A stretch of 64,000 bases of DNA from Candidatus Ozemobacteraceae bacterium (GTDB lineage: Bacteria > Muiribacteriota > Ozemobacteria > Ozemobacterales > Ozemobacteraceae): contig DAOSOK010000007.1 in NCBI GenBank assembly GCA_035373905.1, positions 62,001-126,000 on the forward strand, in the 5' to 3' direction. The notes below the pieces were generated by a model. That model saw nothing but the letters and a program-made list of their open reading frames with translations. It did not search any database and was not told the origin of the DNA. Shown one piece after another: positions 33,707 to 41,564 of this stretch; position 1 is the first letter of the stretch; each line of letters begins with the position of its first letter. The translations under genes were made by a program, and so were the position numbers.

Positions 33707-34618
33707 TTAGTCTTCGGAGGGCTGTTCGACGCGCGAGGCTTCGCCTTCGGTTGCGGTCGTGGTTTCGGTCGTGCCCTGCGCGGCATCCTTGGTGGTGTCG
33801 GCCTTGTTGCCCGCTTCGACGGCAGCCGCGGAATCGGCGGCGGTCTTGTCGGCGACCTTGCCGCCTTCTTCCCATCCGGTCTTGGCGGCGCCGGTGATGT
33901 CCTTGATGATGTCGGAGAAGTTCTTGTCGACGTCGGCGGCGGTCTGGCCGACCTTCTCGATGGCCTTGCCGACGTAATCAAGAGCGGTGCCGACCTTGAT
34001 CAGGACTTTGCCGACCGAGACGAGCGCGGAACCGATCGAAGCCGTCCAGGGATTCGACTGGAGCGCGGTACCGATCGAAACGAGTGCAGTACCGACGGTT
34101 TTCAGCAACTGACCGATCTTCTGGAGCAGCTGGCCGATCTTGATCAGGGCCTTCTGGGCGGCGGCCTTGATCTTGGTCAGCTTTTCGAAGGTGTTTCCGC
34201 TGCCCGAGGCGGCGGCGCCGATTTCCTTCACGCTTCCGGCGGCCTCTTTGGCAGTGCCCTTCACATCATTGACCTGGGTCTTGGATTCGTTCAGCTGTTG
34301 GTTCGCTTCCCTGATCTTTCTTTTGGTGCCGCTTCCCATAAAACTATTGGTTTTGATGGTCTTGGTTTCATTCAGCGTCTTGCTGGCATCCTGCGTCTGG
34401 TCACTGCCGGCCTGGGCTTCGGTGCTCGCCGCAGCGGCAGCATTGCTCTGCTGCTCTTCGGTCGGCGTGGCCGATTCCTGAGAGGAAGCAGGCTGAGCCT
34501 GTTCCGTCGTCGCGGCGGCGTTCGCATCGGCCGCCAGGACGGCCACGTTCATGGCGAAAGGCTCGATAACCATCAGTGCCACAAGGACCCAGGTCACAAA
34601 AAAGCGCGCTCGTTTCAT
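33707..34618 (-). CDS. Secreted protein with glycine-centred heptad repeats, unknown function
   Basis: 303 aa from ATG 34618, with AGGAGG 7 bases upstream. Signal peptide (about 1-30, ending VAVLAADA), an Ala/Gln/Thr/Ser-rich segment to about 80, a KRKIREANQQLNESK helix, then residues about 160-227 made of near-perfect 7-residue units of the form K-I-G-Q-L-L-x / S-V-G-K-V-L-I, broken once by SNPWTA. The C-terminus is acidic and Ala/Thr-rich. I do not recognise the family. Directly downstream of the second pseudopilin cluster; a surface or membrane-active role is speculation. Confidence 0.75.
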   Translation of the reverse strand: MKRARFFVTWVLVALMVIEPFAMNVAVLAADANAAATTEQAQPASSQESATPTEEQQSNAAAAASTEAQAGSDQTQDASKTLNETKTIKTNSFMGSGTKRKIREANQQLNESKTQVNDVKGTAKEAAGSVKEIGAAASGSGNTFEKLTKIKAAAQKALIKIGQLLQKIGQLLKTVGTALVSIGTALQSNPWTASIGSALVSVGKVLIKVGTALDYVGKAIEKVGQTAADVDKNFSDIIKDITGAAKTGWEEGGKVADKTAADSAAAVEAGNKADTTKDAAQGTTETTTATEGEASRVEQPSED

Positions 34619-34710
34619 TGCGTTTCCTCCTGAATGATTTTTCGTATTTCGAGGGGATTTCACAAACCAGACGCGAACGACCCGTTCCAGGTTCATGAAA
34701 AATAACCGCA

Positions 34711-35388
34711 TTAATTATGATAGGTTTCGTAATTCCAAGTCAAATTGTTCAGACTGCTCGAGATGAAGTTGCTCGAGATGGTCGTCGTGAGTTCGAGAGG
34801 CTTTCCGATGTTCGTGGAACCGTACATCTCTTTTCCCTCGTGGATCAGGAGGCGAACCCACAGCAACGGCACGGCCGGGTTCACCATGTGCGTGTACAGG
34901 CGAAATTCGACGGCCTCGAATCCCTTGAAACTCCGCTCGGATCCCTTGTATTTCCGCTTCAGGGTTTTCGTTGCGGCATCGAACGTGTACAGCACATGCT
35001 CCACGCGCGGCTTCGAACCGGCATCGAATTCGAAGCGGAAGAACGAGAGTCCGTTCGGGGTGACCTGTATGGGATCCCCATATTGGGGGGCCCAGCCGGG
35101 AGGATCCTTGAAAATGTATTTCCTTAACCGATTCACGTAGATGTAGGCGCCCGCCGGAGCCCCGCCGTCCTTGAACCGCGGGCACGCCGAGGAAAAGTCG
35201 CGGCGGAGATGGTTGATGGCGAGACGCGCATCCTGGAGGTTCTGGAGGTTCACCGTCCCGTACAGGTAATGGTTCCGCACGCTCGAGAGAAGTTTATATA
35301 TCATCAGGAATACAAGCAGGGCGACCGCGATGCTTGCGATCATCTCGATCAAGGTGAACGCCGACCGGGGCTTGAGAAGGCGTTTCAT
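34711..35388 (-). CDS. PilW/GspJ-like minor pseudopilin, cluster 2
   Basis: 225 aa from ATG 35388. Leader MKRLLKPRSA then FTLIEMIASIAVALLVFLMI, a canonical prepilin N-terminus with Glu at +5. QNLQDARLAINHLRRDFSSA is the helical continuation typical of PilW. ATG lies 1 base after the PilV-like stop (TGACATG), so translation is coupled. Confidence 0.9.
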   Translation of the reverse strand: MKRLLKPRSAFTLIEMIASIAVALLVFLMIYKLLSSVRNHYLYGTVNLQNLQDARLAINHLRRDFSSACPRFKDGGAPAGAYIYVNRLRKYIFKDPPGWAPQYGDPIQVTPNGLSFFRFEFDAGSKPRVEHVLYTFDAATKTLKRKYKGSERSFKGFEAVEFRLYTHMVNPAVPLLWVRLLIHEGKEMYGSTNIGKPLELTTTISSNFISSSLNNLTWNYETYHN

Positions 35389-35389
35389 G

Positions 35390-35941
35390 TCAGTAATCGA
35401 TGCGATTGTCATGTGTCACCAGCGTCGTGAGAGTGATCTTGCGCATGCGCTCCCCGGAGGGGTCCATCAGGTTGGTCGGCGCCTTGCCTTCGTTCCAGCG
35501 GACCTCGACCCTGACCTCGCTCAGATACCCGGCACCGATGCCGGATGTGACCGGGGTCACGCTGATGTTCCGAATGAAATACGCCGTGTTATATTGATCA
35601 GAATATCCGATATCCCTGGAGATGATGCCGTCGGCATTCCATTTCGAGTTCTGCGAATCGGCCGTATCGACGTCCGCCGGGCCGGTCGAGCCTCCCCCGA
35701 TGTCCACGATGAGGGAGCCGCCGCAGCCGCTCAGATTCGTGTCGAGATTCGCCGTATCGGTCGCGATCATCGCCCACTCGAGCGCCTCGTTGGCCAGTTC
35801 CATCGCGCGAAGATAGTTGATGGCCTTCGACGTCTCGGATCGGGAGGAGGAAACCATCATGATGATCGGAATCGAGCACACCGCGGCGATCAGGGTCGCG
35901 ACGATGATCTCGACGAAGCCGAAACCCCTCCTAGCCCTCAT
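35390..35941 (-). CDS. PilV-like minor pseudopilin, cluster 2
   Basis: 183 aa. Leader MRARRG followed by FGFVEIIVATLIAAVCSIPI, a slightly non-canonical prepilin site (FGFVE instead of FTLIE, Glu at +5 kept). The C-terminal domain contains GCGG and a Gly/Asp-rich stretch. Overlaps the upstream small membrane gene by 4 bases. Confidence 0.85.
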   Translation of the reverse strand: MRARRGFGFVEIIVATLIAAVCSIPIIMMVSSSRSETSKAINYLRAMELANEALEWAMIATDTANLDTNLSGCGGSLIVDIGGGSTGPADVDTADSQNSKWNADGIISRDIGYSDQYNTAYFIRNISVTPVTSGIGAGYLSEVRVEVRWNEGKAPTNLMDPSGERMRKITLTTLVTHDNRIDY

Positions 35942-36303
35942 TTTCTGCCCTCCGATCCGCCCGTTCTGGCCGTTCCGGAAGCGGTGAACGCATCCGGTTT
36001 GAGGGCTTTTCCCCGTTCAGCCAGGTCCTGCATCTCTTTTCCGTCCTCTTCGGGCGTCGCCACGGCGAGGAAAAACCTCGGCGGAGGCGACAGGTCGACC
36101 GGGGCCGCCATCTGCCTGGGGCGGTTCGATGCCCGCGCGGAGACGGCCGGTTCGTCCGGCAGAGCCGGGTCGGACGTTCCGCCGACCGCGACGACCTGCT
36201 CCTGCCCTTCCCCCGTGGGGGCTGAGATTTTCCTGAGGACGGTGAGGGTGACGATCATCATGCAGACAACCGCGAGAACGACGAGCCATCTGTTCCGGTC
36301 CAT
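35938..36303 (-). CDS. Small single-pass membrane protein in pseudopilin cluster 2
   Basis: 121 aa. One N-terminal membrane helix (RWLVVLAVVCMMIVTLTVL) followed by a Pro/Ala/Thr-rich, probably disordered external region. No motif recognised. Start overlaps the PilX-like stop by one base and its stop overlaps the PilV-like start, so it is made together with the pseudopilins; a bitopic assembly factor like PilN/PilP is possible but unproved. Confidence 0.7.
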   Translation of the reverse strand: MDRNRWLVVLAVVCMMIVTLTVLRKISAPTGEGQEQVVAVGGTSDPALPDEPAVSARASNRPRQMAAPVDLSPPPRFFLAVATPEEDGKEMQDLAERGKALKPDAFTASGTARTGGSEGRK

Positions 36304-38861
36304 CAGAAGGTCTCCCTCCCCTCGGCGTTCATGCTGAACATCGTCCGGACCGCGCCGATGCTCGCCCGAAACGGGTCGTTTGCGGGAGGCTTGGGATTGT
36401 AGATCATCGGGTCATGCTCGATCGTCAGGGTGCCGTCGAGGGGGAGTCCGGTGTTGCCGGACTCGGTGAACAGGTAATCGACGATCAGGTTGCCGAGAAT
36501 TCTGACCCGTTTGTTGTTCGGGTTGAAACTGCCCTGCGCGGTAAGACTCGAGGGGTCACGGGCGGAGCCCGGGGCGACGTAGGTCGTCGCGATGAGCGAC
36601 GCCTCGATCTCCACGTCGCTGTCGGACGAATCGACGATGAAGTCTCCGTCCAGCAGGAGAATCCGGAGGGTCTGGTCGGAGCCGCTGCCGTCTTTCTTCA
36701 GGAAGTTGCCGATCCGGCAGTTTCCTTTCCCGAGGAAGATCAGGCCTCGTCCGGCGAACTGATCGACCCTCGACAGGTCGAGGTCGCCTTCGGTGATATA
36801 CATATATCCGTCGATATACAATGTATTCTTTCCGTTCTCGCGAACGACCCGCTCACGCAGGAAGGAGGGCGGATCGTAGTAGTTGCGACTGCACATCTGC
36901 TCGTCGACGATGCGGAACATCTTGTGTCCGGGCTTCACCGTCTTTCCCGGTTTGACGACCTGCTGGGGATCCGGAATCACCCCGTCGGCCTTCGGATCGT
37001 ACGTCCCGTCGCTGCCGTCGGTTTTGGTGATTTTCACGGTCTCGGTCGCGAACAACGTGTTGAGGGGTATCGTGTCGATCGCCCGGCTCATCAGCGACCG
37101 ATCCACGAGATATCCTTTCGCGGGCGACGAGGGCAGGCACTTGGCAAACAGCCGGTCGTTCGCGAGGACGGACGAGGGCTGATTGAGGAACGTGTCATCC
37201 TGGCCGAGCACCGGGTCTTTCCGGTAGTAGTCCAGCGGGACCGGCGCAAGGACGCAAGGCACTTCCGTGTTCAGCAGGGTGAACGTCGCGTTCACCTCGT
37301 CGAAGTAGGCAACCTTGAAAAAGCGTAGAAACGCGTTTCCCTCGACGAGGAGAGGAACGTTGTCCGAGGGGCCGCACAGCTTCGCCATCTTCCCCACGAA
37401 GGCCCGCTCGCGGTTCCAGGGCGGGTTGGACGTGTCCCCCTCCGGCTGAAGATTCTGGTACATCCAGGGACCGACGCGGTTCGTCGGCTCGGACTGCGTC
37501 GCAAGACCGACGAGCCGAACGTCTCCCATCAGGGTGGAGGGGACCGGCAGTCGGGTCGAACCGGTCAGATCCCACAGGGCGGCGGCGTCGGTGTATCCCC
37601 AGCGATAGACCCAGTTGTCGATGCAGGTCTGAACGATCATGTTGAACGCCTGGCTCTGGGAAAAATCGGTTCCGGCATCTGCGACTTTGGTGTTGTAATC
37701 GTTGCAGAGCACCCACGCGGCCGAGTTGTTGTTTCCTCCCGAGGCGCTGAGCGCCTGGGCGCACTTCCGTTTCAGATCCGGGCCCGAGACGTAGGTGTTC
37801 ACATTCAGAAACGCATTCGCCGCGCGATTGATCATGTCCCGGAACTGGTCTTTTATCTGTCTGACATTGTAGAACGCAGGAACGTCAAACCTCGCCACAT
37901 CAAGGTATTTGTCGTTGTTCACCCCGAAAAACACCTTGAACGGCTCGGATTCGATGCCCGGGAATGCCGTGCGCGCAGCGGCGGCGGCCATTCCGAGCAG
38001 GGGGCCGATGAGGTTTTTCTGCTCGTCAAAGTTGACGTCGAACCACAGCAGGGGCGACGCCGTCGGGGAGCCGAACTCCCTGGATTTGGGGTAATACTGG
38101 TTCCCCACAAAGACGGTGGAGTAGACGCCCGCCGAAAAATCGGGCGGAATGCCCTTCACGACGAGGCGCCGCCGAGGGTTGTTCCAGTCAGGGCAGTAGT
38201 TCTTCACGAAAAGCGCGTACCGGTCGAAAAAGTGGCGCATGTCGACGACCTTGACGTCGCGGCGTTCCTTCACCTCGATTTTCGTCTGGTCGCCCGCGAG
38301 ATGCGACGCGCGGGAAACGATCTCGAGATATCCGCTGAACCCCGCTGTTCCGGAAACGGCCGTTCGTTTCTCGAGCACCAGCCTCGCCTGGCTTTTGAGC
38401 GCGATGTTGTACCCCGCGCGAGCAACCATGTCCTGCGTCATGACGGGCGTGTAATTGTCGGGGAAAATGTTCTCGGACCACGGCAGCGTCGGCGGGGTTC
38501 CGTTGACTTCGAGCTTGATGGCCTTGCGGAACACGGCATAGAAACCGTTTTCAGATCCACCCTGAGTGTGGGCGTTGACCTGACTCCGGAGAATGGCGAC
38601 GATCTCGTTGTTGGCTGCCTGGGCGAGCATGGCCAGGCGGTTCTGATCGATCGATTTCGAGAGCTGCTCGATGGCACCGCCTTTGAACGTGCTCAGCGAG
38701 AATGCCATGACGGCCATCACGAGGAAGACCGCGAGCACGACGAAAAACACGACGCCGGCGCGACTCCGGGGAACGGGGACGCGATCGGAGACGGCACGAC
38801 GAGGCTCGCATCGGCTGCCCCTGGCGTGATGTACGCGCGATTCCGCCTGATACTTCTTCAT
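36303..38861 (-). CDS. Large PilX/GspK-like pilus assembly protein
   Basis: 852 aa. A 35-residue basic leader, then one membrane helix (AGVVFFVVLAVFLVMAVMAFS) and GGAIEQLSKSIDQNRLAMLAQAANNEIVAI, as in PilX/GspK N-termini, then about 780 residues of external domain. The last 200 residues are beta-rich and contain repeated short hydrophobic strands (LFVGNQYY..., IDGYMYITEGDLDLSRVDQF), resembling a right-handed helix or bactofilin-like fold. Far larger than normal PilX (about 200 aa) or GspK (about 330 aa). ATG 38861 has no SD and lies 12 bases after a TAGAAT box. Confidence 0.75.
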   Translation of the reverse strand: MKKYQAESRVHHARGSRCEPRRAVSDRVPVPRSRAGVVFFVVLAVFLVMAVMAFSLSTFKGGAIEQLSKSIDQNRLAMLAQAANNEIVAILRSQVNAHTQGGSENGFYAVFRKAIKLEVNGTPPTLPWSENIFPDNYTPVMTQDMVARAGYNIALKSQARLVLEKRTAVSGTAGFSGYLEIVSRASHLAGDQTKIEVKERRDVKVVDMRHFFDRYALFVKNYCPDWNNPRRRLVVKGIPPDFSAGVYSTVFVGNQYYPKSREFGSPTASPLLWFDVNFDEQKNLIGPLLGMAAAAARTAFPGIESEPFKVFFGVNNDKYLDVARFDVPAFYNVRQIKDQFRDMINRAANAFLNVNTYVSGPDLKRKCAQALSASGGNNNSAAWVLCNDYNTKVADAGTDFSQSQAFNMIVQTCIDNWVYRWGYTDAAALWDLTGSTRLPVPSTLMGDVRLVGLATQSEPTNRVGPWMYQNLQPEGDTSNPPWNRERAFVGKMAKLCGPSDNVPLLVEGNAFLRFFKVAYFDEVNATFTLLNTEVPCVLAPVPLDYYRKDPVLGQDDTFLNQPSSVLANDRLFAKCLPSSPAKGYLVDRSLMSRAIDTIPLNTLFATETVKITKTDGSDGTYDPKADGVIPDPQQVVKPGKTVKPGHKMFRIVDEQMCSRNYYDPPSFLRERVVRENGKNTLYIDGYMYITEGDLDLSRVDQFAGRGLIFLGKGNCRIGNFLKKDGSGSDQTLRILLLDGDFIVDSSDSDVEIEASLIATTYVAPGSARDPSSLTAQGSFNPNNKRVRILGNLIVDYLFTESGNTGLPLDGTLTIEHDPMIYNPKPPANDPFRASIGAVRTMFSMNAEGRETF

Positions 38862-38872
38862 GGCTTATGTGT

Positions 38873-38878
38873 ATTCTA
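38873..38878 (-). promoter_or_regulatory. -10 box (TAGAAT) of pseudopilin cluster 2
   Basis: GGTAGAAT on the minus strand, 11 bases between the box and ATG 38861. This would give a leader of only a few bases and no ribosome-binding site. Confidence 0.45.
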
Positions 38879-38998
38879 CCGGATTTTTCCTCGTCTTTCC
38901 ACAAACAGCTGGATATCCGTGGTTCAACGGCCGTGAACGCTGACGCGCCCGGCCTGAAAGAACGTGGTCATGCATTTCTCGAATCGGCGGTGGTGTGG

Positions 38999-39004
38999 TA
39001 TAGT
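38999..39004 (+). promoter_or_regulatory. -10 box (TATAGT) for the exported 484-aa protein
   Basis: TATAGT 36 bases before ATG 39041, with AGGAGG between; -35 is weak (TTCTCG at 17 bases). Confidence 0.45.
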
Positions 39005-39040
39005 GGGGACGTCAGAGACTCCTCAGGAGGATTGAATCCG

Positions 39041-40495
39041 ATGAAATCGTTCGTTCCGGCATACCGACGCTTCGGCCTCGTGCGCGCCACCCTCGCGGCC
39101 GCGCTGACCGTCCTGGTCTTCTGCGGAATCGCCTGCGCCGCTCAGGAACCCGTTTCCGCCGTGACCGGCACGTCGGGCACGGCGGAAAAAGCCGGCGATG
39201 CGCGGCTTCTGGTAACCGTCACCAGGTTCGGCACCTTCCTGAAATCGCCCGACAAGGAGCCGCTCGAGTTTTTCCGGCGACTCGGCCGGATGCTCTCACC
39301 CCAACTCGACAAGTATCTCGACAAGCCGTATGACGCGGCCGATTTCGTTCCCGCCGAGACAACCGGCAAACCGGAAAAACCGAAGCCGATCAAGGCGGAT
39401 GCCTGGACGGACGCGCAGAAGGCGGCCGTCGAGCAACTCAGGGGCAGACAGACGGAACTGCTCGGCAACCTGATGAAAGCCGTCCCCTTCCCCAACGACG
39501 GTCTGCATCTGATCGCCGTCGCCGAACCGCATTCGCTTGTTGCACAGCTTGAGGCGCTCCTCGAGAACCCTGAAGCGCAGGCGAAGCTGCGCCCCGGCCA
39601 GATGATGAAGCTTCAGACGAAATTCATCCCGTTCCTTCGCATGGCCGATGCCATCGGCGTCGTGATGAGCCTTACTCCGGCCGGTTTCGCCCTCGAAATT
39701 CAGCTGCGCGGCGGGGAGACCTTCGCCGAGGCGATGCTGCCCGGGGGAAATCCTCCCGCGCCGCTCACCTGTTCGAAATTCATCTTTCCGGATTCCCTCG
39801 TTTCCTTCGTCCAGGTCAGCCCGACCGTGTCGCCCGCGGAAACGATGCAAGCGCTCAGGGCGTTTCCGCAAACGCGCATCGTCGAGAGTTATCTTGCCTC
39901 TGCCGGCCTCGAGTTCGAGCGGGACATCCTGTCGAACCCGGGTATCGAGTCTTTCGTCAACCTCGACCTGATCCCGGCGGGGGACGGTGGGCTGCCCGAC
40001 TTCCGGGCCGCCATCCGGGTGAAAGACCCACTCAAGCTGGTTTCCCTGATTCCTCAATTGAAACAGCTGGCCATGAGCGTCGGCGTAATGGTGACGCCGA
40101 ATCTCGAGAAACGGCCAACGGCGAAGATCTCGTATTTTCTCCTCCCGACCATCGGGGTCCACGTCGGCATGCTCGGCGAGTATCTGCTGATTTCAACCAG
40201 CCGAGACTCGCTGTTGGGGCTCGCCGATCGGATCGAAAACGTCTCCGCCGGAAAGGAAGCCGGCTTTGCGGGCGTTCCGGCCGATGCCCATCGCTTCTGG
40301 AAAATTCGGTTCTGCCTCCTCAACGAACAGCTCCAGAAATTGCTCCAGTCGCCACTTCTCGCCGGCCGCGGGATCCCGCCGCTCTCGAACCTGAACGTCG
40401 CGAGCGAACTGGGCGACCTGATCATGGTCACCCGCATCAGAAACGACGGAATCAACATGCGGCTCGATCTTCCGGTCGCTTCCGCGGGGAAATGA
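39041..40495 (+). CDS. Exported protein of unknown function
   Basis: 484 aa from ATG 39041 (AGGAGG upstream). Signal peptide about 1-36 (ALTVLVFCGIACAAQ). The mature protein has alternating helices and strands with LIAVAEPHSLVAQLEALLEN and YLLISTSRDSLLGLADRIEN, a pattern like DUF3352-type periplasmic proteins that repeat a short alpha/beta unit. No catalytic motif seen. Has its own promoter. Followed after 81 bases by the PhnD-like lipoprotein. Confidence 0.72.
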   Translation: MKSFVPAYRRFGLVRATLAAALTVLVFCGIACAAQEPVSAVTGTSGTAEKAGDARLLVTVTRFGTFLKSPDKEPLEFFRRLGRMLSPQLDKYLDKPYDAADFVPAETTGKPEKPKPIKADAWTDAQKAAVEQLRGRQTELLGNLMKAVPFPNDGLHLIAVAEPHSLVAQLEALLENPEAQAKLRPGQMMKLQTKFIPFLRMADAIGVVMSLTPAGFALEIQLRGGETFAEAMLPGGNPPAPLTCSKFIFPDSLVSFVQVSPTVSPAETMQALRAFPQTRIVESYLASAGLEFERDILSNPGIESFVNLDLIPAGDGGLPDFRAAIRVKDPLKLVSLIPQLKQLAMSVGVMVTPNLEKRPTAKISYFLLPTIGVHVGMLGEYLLISTSRDSLLGLADRIENVSAGKEAGFAGVPADAHRFWKIRFCLLNEQLQKLLQSPLLAGRGIPPLSNLNVASELGDLIMVTRIRNDGINMRLDLPVASAGK

Positions 40496-40576
40496 CGCAC
40501 GTTTCCCCTCCTCGTTTTCAAACAGTCGCGTTCTATGCTATACATGAACGACAACACCTGAATACAGAGGCCTGAG

Positions 40577-41539
40577 ATGAGGAAACTTCGTTTAGCGGCG
40601 ACAGTTCTCGGCGCGTGCGTGTTGTTTTTCGCACTGTTCACAAGCGGCTGCGGCGGCGGCAGCGCCCAGTCGGGCTCCCAGACGACGACCGCGCCGGCCG
40701 CCACCGTATCCCCCGCACAATCCGGAGGCGCCTACAAAGACACGGTCCTCAAGATCGGACGGATTCCGTTCACCAACGCCACCGAGATGGTGAAGAAGCA
40801 CGAAGGACTGTTGTCATACCTTCGCAACGAGCTCGGGGTGAAGGAAACACGCCTCGTGCTCGCCTCCGATTACAAGGGCATCATCAGCAAGCTAACCCGC
40901 GGGGAGATCGATATCGCCTGGATGGGCACGACGTCGTACGTCGAAGCCCTCGCCGATCCGAAGCAGAAGGCGGCGATGCGGCTCCTGGTCAAGCCCAGGC
41001 GGTTCAAAACGACCTCGTATCGCGGCATCATCATCGTCCGGCAGGACAGCGGCATCAAGAACCTCACCGACCTGAAAGGCAAAAAGGTCGCCTGGGTCGA
41101 GCAGGATTCGGCGTCGGGATATCTGTTCCCAAAGGCCCTGCTGCTCGAAGCGGGCGTCAATCCCGACAAGGACTTCGCGGAAGCGGGCTTCCTCGGCAAG
41201 CACGATGCGGTCGTTTTGGCCGTGCTTCTCGGCAAATACGATGCGGGCGCCTGCTACGACGACGCGCGCAACACTCTCCGCGAAAAGGAAAAGATGAACG
41301 AGCTGACGATCCTCGCGACGACGCAGGATATCTCGAACGAGCCCATCGTCTGCCGATCCGACCTTCCCGAAGACATCATCGAGAAGATCAAGAAGGCCTT
41401 CCTGAAGCTCGACATCGAAAACCCGGCCTACAAGAAAGTTCTCGAGGACTGCACCGACGTGCAGGGCTTCACGGGCGCCCAGGAAAGCGATTACGAGTAT
41501 GTCCAGCGTGTCCTGAACGTGCTTCAGGGCCAGAAATGA
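40577..41539 (+). CDS. PhnD-like solute-binding lipoprotein
   Basis: 320 aa. Lipoprotein signal ending FTSGCGGG, then a type 2 periplasmic-binding fold of the PhnD/SsuA class: LKIGRIPFTNATEMVKKHEG, LTRGEIDIAWMGTTSYVEAL, SGIKNLTDLKGKKVAWVEQD, SASGYLFPKALLLEAG. Members bind phosphonates, phosphite or other small anions. There is no ABC permease or ATPase beside it; instead a membrane diguanylate cyclase starts 25 bases downstream, suggesting that the protein presents its ligand to that sensor. SD GAGG before ATG. Confidence 0.88.
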   Translation: MRKLRLAATVLGACVLFFALFTSGCGGGSAQSGSQTTTAPAATVSPAQSGGAYKDTVLKIGRIPFTNATEMVKKHEGLLSYLRNELGVKETRLVLASDYKGIISKLTRGEIDIAWMGTTSYVEALADPKQKAAMRLLVKPRRFKTTSYRGIIIVRQDSGIKNLTDLKGKKVAWVEQDSASGYLFPKALLLEAGVNPDKDFAEAGFLGKHDAVVLAVLLGKYDAGACYDDARNTLREKEKMNELTILATTQDISNEPIVCRSDLPEDIIEKIKKAFLKLDIENPAYKKVLEDCTDVQGFTGAQESDYEYVQRVLNVLQGQK

Positions 41540-41564
41540 CGCACAGGAAACGGAAATCGGCCTC

